The notes under the pieces are model-generated. The model was not told where the DNA came from. It worked only from the letters and a program-made list of their open reading frames with translations, and searched no databases. The position numbers were made by a program, and so were the translations under genes. From NCBI GenBank assembly GCA_034440615.1, contig JAOTOM010004579.1, positions 122,001-186,000 of the forward strand: DNA of 64,000 nt, read 5' to 3'. This document shows, piece by piece, positions 12,701 to 26,200 of this stretch (within the stretch, counting starts at the first letter, position 1; every line of letters starts with the position of its first letter). Source of the stretch: Ashinkailepas kermadecensis (lineage: Eukaryota > Arthropoda > Thecostraca > Neolepadidae).

Positions 12701-14161
12701 CACACCACTCAGCTGCTGGTCAGTTTTCTCCCACAGCCGGTGTGCGAATCAAGATGCGAATCCACTGAATCAAACAATGCGTCCACAAGTGGGAAAATCC
12801 AATAATTGGAACGCCCAATAATCAAGCAGCCCAAGGATATGTCCCATACTTCAGGACTCAGGATCAGAGTTCTCAAAACTCCTACCACTTAGTCATGTCA
12901 TCATTACTGTAAGGAGACTGAAATCTGTGAGGCGTCATTTTTCAATCACCAGATAATGGAATCTGCATGAAGTATTCTAAGTAAACCTAATCACACTTAA
13001 ATGACAACACTTTAATTGGGTCGGTAAGATGACGTCAGTAAGATGGTCGCAATGGTCAGACGCAATGGTCAGATGGCAGGGACTTCATTGATCACTCGAG
13101 TACGGTTCTCCATGGTATTCGCGCGAATGAAGTAGAGTCGTCGCAGCACTTCGTCGCTGGTCGGCAGCTGGGTCACGCATAGCGCCTCCATAGGCTGCCC
13201 TAGGAGGCACCACTCCTTCGTCTTAAGTGTAGCACTCGCCATCTATTTGTGAAGAAGGTAGTACAATGTCACGACACATTTTTTTGTGCACATAGCTTTT
13301 TGTCATCCCATTGAGGACGAAGCTTACCTTGTTCTGCGTAAACGCAAACACGCACTGTTCATGGTGAGTGAGCGAATACCCCTGAAACCGAATCCGCCAA
13401 GTCAACACTGCAACCGTGTCGAAACTGGTCTCAGTAGGTTTGGACCGCCACAAACTCGTGAAAACTGGACGAGGCCTGATGGTACTCCCATCGGAAAGAC
13501 ACCATTATCATGCTGTAATGAGGGCAAACGTATCGTTTGATGTAAAAAGTAGCTGTTTCGATTTACTAACTATTTGAAGTCTCGAATGTTCCAAACATAT
13601 AATAATTTGTGGTGCAAAAACAGCTTTGTGAAACGTCGCCCCTGAGATTCGAACGAGGTGCCTTCCCGTTACATAGGAGAAACTTTGACGTACTTGCGTC
13701 CTCTAAATATTATTGAACTCGAATGACAGTGTATATTTGGAGTTTCCTCATCAGACGTCACCAAACAATAGATGATCCCTGATAATATTATTTCTGGGAT
13801 GACCTTTTTTTAAAACAATTAATGAGCTTTCGTAACTCCTAGCGACTCCGTCGTCAGATGGTATATTCAAAGAGAAGACAATCAATGTTTTCCACAACAT
13901 TTCAAACAATTTGAAATTGAAACTGTGAACAGGTTGAAAAAATTGTGGAAAACCTTAATTGTCTTCTCTTTGAATATATCATCTGACGACGGAAGCGCTA
14001 GAAGCTCCGAAAGCTCATTAATTATTTTTTTAAAAACGGTCATCCACGAAATATTATTATCATTCTTATAAACCATTTCATATGTCTCTGAAAGATTTAA
14101 TAGATGATCCCGTGGAAGAAAAGTCCCGTTCGAAAGTTTCCCCACATAAAATAGAGCACCG

Positions 14162-14244
<83 letters not shown>

Positions 14245-17200
14245 GTTGTCTCTGCTTAGCCAGAATACTGCCGTGTGAAGCCTACCAGTAGCGCAACGGG
14301 GGGGGGGCCATGGCCCCCCCCCGAAATTTTTTGGGGCCCGCTCCGAGCGAGGGGCCCGCGAAGCGGGCCCCTGGCTCGGAGTGGGCCACCCTACTCAGAG
14401 CCCTGGCTAGGGGCCCGCGAAGCGGATCTGTGGCTCGAATCAGGGGCCCTTTGAACCAACTGAAAATCTGGGGGTCCGTTTTAACTAGGGCCCGCCACGA
14501 ACCGGGGCCCCTGATAAAGGAAAAGTGCTTTTATTTCTGCGAAGTTTTACAAACATAGGGGCCCGCTCAAAAGTAAGTGCATGTTTTCCGCAGACTTTTT
14601 TAAAACATGAGGGGGGCCCGCTTGCGAGGGGGCCCGCTCTCCAACCCTGGCCCCCCCGAACTGAAATCCTGGTTGCGCCACTGAAGCCTACCTTTTGTTA
14701 ATATTCGGCTGTATTATAGGGGACGCGTACGGTAGGAATGGATGGATGTCATTTTACTGAAGATTTTTGATATTTCTAGAAAGATATCGCATTGTGTTAT
14801 GCTGAACTTGTTCTATTATAGTTTGAGAAAATATCACAGTTAACAAAGCCCTTGTTGGCGAAATGCACTGGATTGTCATGATCATAATGTTATATTATAT
14901 TGTTACTCTATCTTGCCATGGATATCTATGGCATGGGTATTGTATGACGTTTTGTGGTTAGTGCGACCTGCCAACACTTGTTCACTGACTGGCATTGCAG
15001 GTCGTGTCACATCCGGTCTCGAGACGATTTTGCGGTCTGCTTCAGCAAGTGCCAGGCCGTCTGTTCCAGCTACTGCCGGATCGTCTGCGAATGTCGTTGT
15101 TTACAATTATGGATCGCAGCACATCCATCTACCTAGCCATCTGTCTGGAAACATGCACAGTGACGCCTCATACGCGACTGCATCTAACTACGAGCGGCCC
15201 CCGAGCGCAGTTTCCCGCGAGCGGACCCCCGCTGCCCTCGGAACGCGGTCCCTCTCAACATCGAAATATACTTGTGAGTTTTATGCAAACTCGTCTGGTA
15301 TCTGCAAAAGCTAAGTTTGTCTTTTGAATGTATGTCTTGCATTATGTAGTGTTAGTAGGCTACAGACAAGTGATTTTGTGTGTGTGTGTGTGTGTTTCGT
15401 TTCCCACTATTCCTCCATTTTCCTGATTACGCCTCTCCCCACAAAGTAAGACGAGTGCATCTCGTTATGCTTTCATCGTCATGTGTGATATTATGTAACG
15501 AAGTTCTTTTTCCCCAGCGCTTATCAGCCATTTCGCGCATGCTCGGGGCAAACTTCGTTGGGCTACGTGAATAGTAATATGGACCTCGCGTTGACGATAT
15601 TAAAACCCCCGGGTATATGTTCAATTGCTCTGTACCACAATTCCAAGAGTTCCGATCCAAACGTCTCTTGACAGGCACCTCAAATCCCGCACTTATGCTT
15701 GCGTAATTAAGTAGCAGAAATATGGCGACGATTATTCAGTTTCAATAGTGCAGCAGTGATAGTACAATAGCCTCTTTCAGCGACAGGCAGATTCTATCAA
15801 GCTCGACAGACGACAATTCACCAGGCCATCCCACATCTTGATATACAACCACTCGTTGGCCAACATACATATATATTGCCACATCTTCATACATCAGTTC
15901 TCTGGCCACCATGCATACCGGCATTCACTTCATACATCGTCTCAACATTCACAGGGCCACCGTACATCTTGATAGTCACCATGCATCTTACCAGTCACAT
16001 CTTCATACATCATCTATACCTCTTGTTAAACGTCCAAACATTCAATGAGGCATTAGTGTTCACATCAACATACCATTCGACTTCCACACCGACCGGTCTT
16101 CAATCACGCTATGCGTTCAAGTATGCAAACAGCTACATCTCAACAGACAACCAACGACTCTCAGTCAGAGTCGTACGTACCTCCAGTATCGAAGAACTGG
16201 ACAGAGCCAGCCATCGGCCGCCCTATCCCGCTGAGCTCCGTTTCACGACTCCTTGCCGGAGCCCTCGGCTCCGCGCCAGCTAAACTCGGCCGCCAACGCA
16301 CATGGCACCATGCCAAGCAATCACGTGACCTAACCCGCGACACGTCATATGTGAGAGCGTCGGTCGTACGGCCCTGACCCATTCGAGAACAATGCTCGTA
16401 CCCGGTGAACTTCACTGCAACGGCGGGCGCGTCGTCCCTCTGAGACATCAGAGACATTCAATCAGACCAGAGCTGTCTGGTCGTAACCAGAGCCTCGGCC
16501 GGATCGTGGGAACTATGCTGTCCTCGGCACAATTCGGCGGCACCGCGCTGCGGCCTGGCGTCTGATACCGGAGCTGCTGAGCTCAGCGGCACACAGGCAG
16601 CTGGCTGGTCGGGGCGACACAGCGCATGACAATAGCGACAGATGACTACCGCTCAGCTCACGGACAGATAGGGGACGAGTGGTCTAGGGGTAAGATGCTC
16701 GTCTCACAATCGAAAGATTGTGGGTTCGAGTCTCACCTGTCGCTACTCTTCGCCCGCGACCAATCGGTGTGAGAGATTGGCGACGCTATATGACTCAACA
16801 GTCGACGTGTCGTAAAACCAATAACCAACCTCACGGACAGCTGACATCCGACATTCACAGACACATTGACATTCATCCAGCAGTCACCCATTGTTATATG
16901 TCACCATTACATTGGCCGACCGCGAGGTGCTGTGCATGAAGGTGGAGAACTTGTGCTCGACATCAAAGTGGGCCGCGTCACGTCGATTCTCACGGCTCCG
17001 GAGGAGAAGCGCAAACACGAGGCGGTGAGGCTGCCGGCGGCCCCACTGTGTGACGTCACACACCGCAGCTCGCGTACCGCGCGTCGTTGGATTGTGTGTG
17101 ATGCACAGGGGCGCACCCAGGGTTTCCTTAGGGAGAGCCGGACCCGCAACAACATCTCATATTGCGGAGATCGCTTTCGGCGCTCGAAGCGAGTGGAGCA

Positions 17201-20200
17201 TTTCTGGTTTGGTGTGGTACAAATCCCCAAATTCCTTGTTTGATCCAGTGCATTTTTGAAGGGTGGGGCTCGGGATTCCGTTGGCTGTGCCTCTGATGAT
17301 GCGTGATATACCCCTGACTTATACACCAAGATGCATCCTAACGTCACGTGTTGCATATAATGTGTGGTGTCATGTGCATCATATCAAAATGTCTGGGTGC
17401 AATGTAACCCACTGGGGTTGACGCACCCTAAAACCCCAATAATCAATCATATCAAAATGTCACTCGTTACATGGGGACGAGTGGTCTAGGGGTAAGATGC
17501 TCGTCTCACAATCGAAAGGTTGTGGGTTCGAGTCTCACCTGTCGCTACTCTTCGCCCGCGACCAATCGGCGTGAGAGATTGGCGACGCTACATGACTCAA
17601 CGGTCGACGTGTCGTAAAAACCAATAACAACATTCATAATCTATACCCACATCCAAGACTTAGACGTACACTTGTCCTTACGTGTTTGACACCACGTCTG
17701 ACATCACAGACACATTCGACATCATACACACTTCACATCACAGATACACTGACACACCTAACATCACAGACTCACCTAATATCGGCCACGGGGCATGACA
17801 TCTGTTATACCTATCATCCCACTGTCGTGCTACTCTCATTCCCTCACAGCTATGCACACTGCACGTGTCCTGACATACGACTGTTATGTGCATACACACC
17901 TTGCCCGTTGGGTTCCAGAATATACTAGTTGGTAATATTCATCATCCATGACGGTCACATCACCCACTGGCATTTGATCATCTGATGGCGGCAGTCCTGC
18001 ATCGAGGTCACACATGCAGCAGACAGTGGCAGTACCTGGGTGTCAGATATCTGTGCACCTCGGCCGGAAATGGGGAGGGGGGACAATAGCCGTTGGCCTC
18101 GCCGGCGGTCGGTCGGTGCCGACGTAAGCAGCTCGACCCCGGGGAACGGTATCTGCCGAACCTGTCGCGACATACAGTGGGGAGGGGGCAAAGTTTTTTT
18201 TTAAATTTAATTAAAGTGTCTCCACAACTAGCTTCGCTACAATTAGTCCCCAAGCAAAGGCAAAGACGATTTCCCGCGGATCCAAGGTTTGCAGCGAATA
18301 GCATTGCCAAAGACAACTAAGGATTTATTTCATTTCAAGTCAGGGAAGTGACCGAGTGGCGGAGCTCCACCAATAGGTTTAGGCGACATCTGGCATGCAA
18401 ATTTCAATGCTCTGTGACGAATTATCCAAATAGGATTTGCTTATTTGTCAAATCCCTGCACTTCTGCGAAAGCTTGACGCAATAAAGGTCATGTCTTTGC
18501 AGGCTGCCAAGAGAGCGCAGATGCAGTCCGTTCACAAGCTCCCTGTCGCGGCATGGTGCTCCATTCTGTGTCTGCAGGATAGAACCCCAGAGCCCACCTC
18601 TTGCGCCCGCTCTTTCAGCGCCCCAATGGTGCCTTGAACTGGTTCAAATTGTTGACATCATCACTGCGTGGTCCCTGTTGTATCACTGCTAAAGATGATA
18701 AACACTACCCATGCATCTGACAAGATGCAGCCCACTGACAGAATAAATACTACCCGTGCCTCTTACAAGGTGCAACCCACTGACAGGATGAATGCTACCC
18801 GTGCCTCTTGCAAGGCGCAGCCCACTGACAGGATGAATACTATCCGTGCCTCTTGCAAGGTGCAGCCCACTGACAGGATGAATACTATCCGTGCCTCTTG
18901 CAAGGTGCAGCCCACTGACAGGATGAATACTACCCGTGCCTCTTGCAAGGTGCAGCCCACTGATAGGCGAAACTTGCCTCTGATCTTGCTAGTTGTTACA
19001 ATCTGTAGCCCCAGAAAAAGAAACGTTCCTCTTGGCATACAATTGGGAGCAAGTTTCCCGGTCTCCCCACTCTGTGGTGAGCCACTGCTTGCGAAGTGTA
19101 GATAATCCTGATGAAGCATGTACAAGGGACCTCCTAAGCATTTTTAAGCATTTTTATATTTATGTTACATATGTATTCATCATGCTCGGCGCAACATGAC
19201 CCTGGTAGTGGACACGCCCCTAAACTCCAATTCATCATCACCATCATCATTATCATCATCATCATCATCATTCATCGTGGGTGCAAAATGATCGTACTGG
19301 CGTCGACACACCGTAAGACGCCAATAAGTAACTAACGGAAATATGAATCATGGTCTTCTGTTGTGAGCTTCAGGGACCACCTAAAATCCGCATATGAGAT
19401 CTCCATTAAGTTCATTGACAAATTTCTTTCTATGATAGAGTTCATCGTGTCCAAAATTAAGTACAAATGAAGTATAGAGTTGACCTTCATTGGCAGGAAA
19501 GAAGTAGGGAAAATCGAAAACTGCACTAAGTTAGCGCAGCGACAGGAGCGGTTGCACTAAGTTAGTGCAGCTTTCGTTTCATGATGGCGTTTGTTTATTG
19601 CTGGCTGAAGTTTATATTTATATGTTTACATCCGGGCAGATTTCGTGGGCGGAAACGATAATACGTTCACAAATCGTGGTGTTTTTCATGCTGTTGATAA
19701 TTGTATGATTGTATTTTCGACCTGATTGAGCTGCGACACTCCTGACGATAGTTTAAAACTGAAAGTTAGAGTCGTTAATAAAGTGTTATTTCGCTCTATT
19801 TATACTTCTTTCCTGCCAATTAAAGCCAACTTTATGCTTGGTTTCTACTTACTTTTGACCACTATGGAACCTCCAGTCTTTATTAGGCGAAGGCACTCTG
19901 GCCGCTTTGGGTAGAGGGAATCTCGTGGAATTTGCATTAAAAGGCCCCACTCCCACCGTTGTGAGGTGCAAATCGGCCTCCGGAAATCTGCATCAGAGCC
20001 TCCTTTTGTGGGCTGCACTAGCCCCCTGAAGAAGGACGTTTGGTTCTTTTACGACGCCTTCGACTGCTCGACCATATAGTGCCGCCAATCACTCACTCCG
20101 GCTGGTCGCCCCTTCAAACTCGGTAATCCCGCCGGTTGCCAGATTCGAACCCGCGGTTTTGCGAGGATGAGCCGAACGCCCTACCGACTGAGCTACCGAG

Positions 20201-23200
20201 GCCCCGCATGGGCCTCCTGAAATCTGTATATGGAGCCAGAGCGTCGCCACCGGATGGGGAGGGGCGAGAGGGCGACTTGTCCCCTGCCGTCGGTTAACGA
20301 GATGATACCCGTACGTCGGTGTAATTTAATAGAGGAGACTCCCAGGATGCAAGGAACCCCAAAATCGGCAGGAAGGCCCAGGAAACGAGGCGATGTTCCT
20401 AAGACGATGCAGGAGGCCCGTAATATGAAGGAGGAAGCCCCGGAGACCCAAGACGAGGCTCTCAGGACGTAAGGGGAGGCCCCGAAGAAGAGATGGAGGC
20501 CCCAGAAAATCAGACGAAACGAGACCTTTAGGAAGTGTAGAAAGCCCTTAATTTGGTACGATGAGGCCCCAGAATGCAAGCGGTGCCCACAGAAAGTCGG
20601 GAGTTCTTTTTGACCGCATCAGAGGCCCCCAAGATGCAAGAGTGAGCCCCCAAGCGGATAAGAAGACCCCAGAAAATGAGAGGCGCCTAAAGCACAACCC
20701 TGAAAAGGAGGCCAAAATTATAGGCGCCCTTGGCTACTTTTCAAAAGGATCCTCCCAATTGAGACAGGTGGTTTCAAGATGAGAAGATGCAAGCGAATGC
20801 TTCACATGGACGCCACCGCTGGGGGACAGGGGCGAAGATATGGTGTCCCCTGAAATATGGGGAAGACCCTTTTCACAAATGGATAGCTCCGCTAAGGAGT
20901 CCACCCCGCAGGACGGCGAAGGGGCCTGCGAGAAATGAGAGGAGACCCATAACACGAAAGACGTGACCCCTATGGAGGGGAGAAGAGGTTCCCGGAACGC
21001 AGGAGGAGGCCCCCAAGACTGGTATTGAGGACCACAGGATGGAACGAGAGGTTTCAAGACGTCAGAGAAGGTCCGAAATTTGGCAACGCAGAGACCCCTC
21101 GGACGAGTGAAAATTACAGGAGAATGTAGAGAATCCAAGTTACAGGAGAATGTCCCCAAGACGGAAAGGAGAACCATCGGATCCAAGCACGCCGTCTGGT
21201 TCCATGATCCAGAACTTACTTAGAAGATATCAAGAAGATTATTTGGTCGTGGAAAATGTGAACAGAAATTCTATGTCTGTCGTGAATTGTCTATCTGTTG
21301 CCCGTTGCGTAATCAATGCCCCATGTTGGTTAGTGATTTCCTAGTTTTGGTGGCAATAGTCGAGTTCTATGCATTTTTGGTACCGGGCGGCCGTTTCTTG
21401 CATGCAGCCTTTAAGACAGTATTATTAACCATTCATAAAGGCACTACCCTTGAAGAATATATTGATAATAAGAAGTACAAAAAGGTATACAATGAAAAGA
21501 AAAGGAAGAATGCGAATAATTGACACATCCAATAATTGCATTCTGCTTCCTTGAAGTTCTAAATGTATCGTGCCAAACTTTGCAAGATCGTTAGTCAACG
21601 ATTAGTAAGCCATTTAGTATACCATTCTCAAAACTCCTGATCCCTTGATCTGGGTCCTTTAAAGAGCTCGTATAAAAAGCACAGGGAAGCCCGCGAGTTT
21701 GAGGATAACGCCAAGGGATAAGGAGGTCCCCATGGAGAACAATCGTCACCTCCCGTGTAACAAAATTTGTGTCGCAACCTCTCGGGGTCCCTAGAAGCAG
21801 GGGTGGCACCAGAGTGGAACAGGGGCGGGGGAGGGAGTGGTATCCTCCCTCGAACGTCGTGTTTAACATCAGTCTCTGAGTAAGTTTAGCATTATGTTTC
21901 TGAGCGTTGTATGGAAAGAATGGGCCCAGGGCATCATCATGTCCCCCCCTCCCCCCATCCAAATTTCGTGTCGCTGCCGATGCTTAGATAAGGTTGGATG
22001 CCCGCCCACGAAGAGACCCAAAGAACTTAGGAGAGTCCTCAATATAAATCACACCGATGTATTGAAGGCTTTGAAGGAGGCCCTGAGTATAGCAATTAAT
22101 CCTGACTATTGCGAGGGGAAGCCCCTTATGTAGGCGTAAGGGGAACATATGGCTTAAGCCAACAGAAAGTCTTGCCTATATATTGCAGGAAGTATCGACT
22201 GCAGCTCACATTGACAGGAGATCACTTACACAGTTTCCATGAGGTCACTGAAGTGCGCAACAACAGGAGGCCTCTTATCAGTGTCGGCCCCGTACAAATT
22301 TCTCAAACGGGGGGCTCGAATGTGGCCTGGTACCTGATCGAGATTGAGGAGTGTGATCGAGACGGTGAGCTCTCTATGTAATGCTCCTTTCATCTCCAGC
22401 TTAGAGAACCAGGTGACCGTTCTGCATTATGTGACATGCAAGGGTTCGGATGCGATTAATTCTTAGCATATTTCCCCAGTAGGTAGGTTGTTGTTTTTTG
22501 TGTTGTTCGTTATTCGAGCTAAAGAGCGCTTCGACCAGTATTTGCTCATTAGCGCCTATCCCAGTTGGTGCGCATTACCGTCAACTTCCGGCAGCGTGTT
22601 CTATCGGCCAGTGTTCGGCGTACGATGCAATGATGAACATTTTCCAGGGCTCGCTGTGGACGGTCGAGTCATCACGGACAGAGTTATTCTGCACGTGGGT
22701 AGGCAGCTCGGAAACCTGCGCAAGACGGTGGCGCTCGACCTGGGCCTGACCGAAGCCGATGTACAAAACTGTGCCCATGGCGAGAATGATCCGTACGAGG
22801 TGAGTCCGAGGGTATCACGAAATGACCATGTTACTGGAACACGCTGGGCGAGTTCTTTCGGGAGACAACTGGCAAGAAGGGAAACGATATGTTCACGGTA
22901 TGTAGGTGAGCTTAGGCTGTGCAAGGACACAGGTTCCCGTTGGCCAGTTCGTTATCAAGATTTGCACATTTTTCGTTCGCAGTCCTTCACGAACTATGAT
23001 GGTTAGCCAAATCTGACTTCAAGCTCCTCGAATATTAACTCTCGGCTGTGTATGATTATTTTCCACCTTCCATGGTGTAAGAAGAGAGTAATTGCCCTTC
23101 AGCCTTCAGCGGCCCTAATGGTATGCATTAGCAGACTGAAACACAAAGGAGCGTGCTACTTATGGGGGAAATCTCGTGATTCTCACCTTTTTGTAGTATT

Positions 23201-26200
23201 CAGTCATTGGTGTACGTAGGTCAAGTCAAAGATCCTTTGATGGCTACATTTTCACCTCAGTTTCCATTGTCACAAATGTCTAGAATGTTGACTTTTACTT
23301 GCAATCTATACCAAAACTTCAAGTGATGCACACTTAAAAGTTGTACACAGTGTTCCTTGGTGCCTTACGACCCTAACAACGTAGCATATTCCACATAGGC
23401 ATGCATAGGTTTCGCTTCAGGTGAGGGATATTGCTGATTGAAAAGATTACATTTTGTCCTAGGCCTTTTTTTTACTGTGATCTAGGTGGAACAAACTACA
23501 TTAGTAGTCAGAGCCTTTCAAATCAACAAAGCCGAAAGCCATTCTCGGCCAACTTGGTCCTTTGACCCAAGGTCGCCTTTGAAATGTTAGAAAGTTGTGC
23601 GAGCATGTAGTTCAGCTTTCAATCACCCAAAAACACCGAAAACTCACATTTGAGTGCTGCTGGACAACGGTAAGTTGCGAAAATGAACAATTTCGATACC
23701 ACATGACCGGATGCATTTTTGGTGACAGTACCTGCATTAGCAGTGAAAGAGATTGTCATAGCTGTGCATGGCATAGCATAGCTGTGCATAGCAGTGAAAC
23801 AGACTATCAAGTACTTAGGATTCAAAATAGAAAATACAAGAAATATGCATTTTAGAACAGAAGAGAAGAATAACAGAAAATGCACAAATATAGCAAATCT
23901 AGTATTTGCGCAGTTATATGTAATTTAGTAATGTCTTAGGTTGACGACCCTCTGGGAAAGTATCACACTGCCATCAGTGTTATATGGTGCAAATACAATG
24001 AACTTAATAAAAGTGAAATCGAGAATCGAAAATCGACTGGACGCCATACAAAACAATATTGGGTGCTCTAAAATATCCACCGACATGCACGCTGACAGGC
24101 GATATAGTGTGTGGCATCACTGCTTATCACAATAATAATGAATTGAGGTTGCAATGTATAAATAACATATAAGAACCTAAGAATCGATTGCTAGGGAAAT
24201 TCTGGTTGCATTGGAATTAAATAAACCAAATATGTTGGCAGAAGCAGCCAACAACTACCAAGTTGCAATGAAAATGTTGGACAATGACACGAGAGCAATG
24301 AAGAAGAAAGAATATATCAAGGATAGGACAAGCAAATGCGATACATAATTATGGTAGCAAAAGGTAAACACCAAAAACAAGTCACTTCATTCCAAGCATG
24401 GAAAGAAGTGATACAAGAGGAAAGATATGGCACCATAACCATCACTATCCATCATGTATAGAGCAAGACGTGATGTTCTACTAATAAGCAATATACAAAT
24501 ATGTACAGTAGGAAGTATAGCATGCGAGCCATATGGGGCAGAGACTCTTATGCTATTACGATATGTCGAAACTTGAGGGAACTCAGACAAGAGAAAGAAC
24601 TATCACAGCAGCCATATCAAGCAAATAAGCTGAATATGCTTGTACGTTTATGTTTGAAGTTGAAAGATATAGGAAAAACACAAATGCTTTTTAAAATGCG
24701 GAAATCTAGATCATATGCGAGTTCAGTGCGCCCCAGCAACCTAAGGCCAAAGCCAAAGTTTACGTTTAAGTAAAATCAAGGTGGGCCGGTGTAAAAGCAA
24801 ATCCTCCAAGTCATCAGCACGTGTGATATATCACGAGGTAATGTGTGCACGATAAAATTATAAAAATGTCCCCATTGGTACAGTTACCAATGCATTGCTA
24901 TCCCTCCCCTCCCCTCCCCCGCCTCTTGTGTGACGGCGCGCTAACATATGAATACATGAATACAAGAATAGTGTTGATTGGAATGGAACATGGCATGCAC
25001 TGGTACCAATGTTGACATCCCTCGTGAACTTCACGGGAGAAGTCCCAAAACGGCTGGTGGTTCTGTGTCCACGGCTTTGTCCATCATAATTTTAGGCACT
25101 TTCCAGTCGATGTATTGCTCATTCTCGAGCGGCTGTAATCGAATTAAATATCGGGAGTGCGGGTATTATAGTCTCATCTTACATCGTCATCATCTCGTCC
25201 CAGGCAGGCGCGTGCCTCAAGCCTGCAGGACGCTGTGGACTTCCGATCTCATTGGAGGCGTTCTGGTGGCTAAGCTTTGTGTACGTGCATCTCCGTTTTT
25301 TCGGGAAATGATGCTCATAGTTGCTCCTCCACTGCTGCTGGTAGTGCTGGTAGGTCACGTGACCTTAGGTTACGATGGCACGATTTCAATTATTCCGTAA
25401 ACAAAAATCTCGAAATAGCCAAAAGATGCAGTGGAATATTGAGTTCACCGATATATACTTTTCGGATTGTTCTTCATTGTATCAAGGACCTCAAAATACA
25501 CCCTTGTTTGGTGACATCTCAGAAGTGCCTGAGGCTATAACTCCTTGACCGTTGTCCTGATCTTTCTAACAATGGCACAGCTGGGTTCGGCGTATAAGAT
25601 AACCCCACACAAATATTTTCATCAAAATATACAATATTGGGTGTTATGCCCTTGTCGATTTGTCGTGGAATGGACCATAGGCGTTAACTATCACCGTACG
25701 GTGATTAAGTTGGTTGGTTATTGGTTTTTACGACATGTCGACCGTTGAGTCATGTAGCGTCGCCAATCTCTCTCGCCGATTGGTCGCGGGCGAAGAGTAG
25801 CGACAGGTGAGACTCGAACCCACAACCTTTCGATTGTGAGACGAGCATCTTACCCCTAGACCACTCGTCTCCACGGGGATTAAGTTGAGCCACATGCTTT
25901 ATTAGATTACTCTTAAGTGCTTCATACTAACGCACAAATGTTGTATACCTTCCATTGTTGATGAGCGCACTTTGTTATAAATTTCCATTGTATTAGGGTT
26001 ACATAGGTCAAATTAGGGTTCGGCAGGTTCAATGAAGCTGCACCCTTTTCCAAACGTGCAATAATGTACTAATATTTTGCAATCGGACACCATTTAGCAT
26101 ATATGAAGGAGAGTGGTCTACAGTTATCGTCTGTTTCCCATCTGAAAGGCTGTGGGTTCGTGTCCAACATGTCGCTACTCTTCGCCCACGACCAATCGAC

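Noticed and set aside
16111..16377. Plus-strand frame with SQSESYVPPVSKNWTEP as a further exon of the sensor gene
   Set aside because: No recognised domain, no clear acceptor in the needed phase, and it lies beside degenerate repeats.
16671..16760. tRNA gene with good box A and box B
   Set aside because: The same head with the same extra 3' body recurs at several other places in the window, so these are SINEs and not tRNA genes.
20125..20205. Minus-strand tRNA gene (GCCTCGGTAGCTCAGTCGG)
   Set aside because: The T stem pairs poorly and the sequence continues into the SINE body; called as SINE subfamily B.
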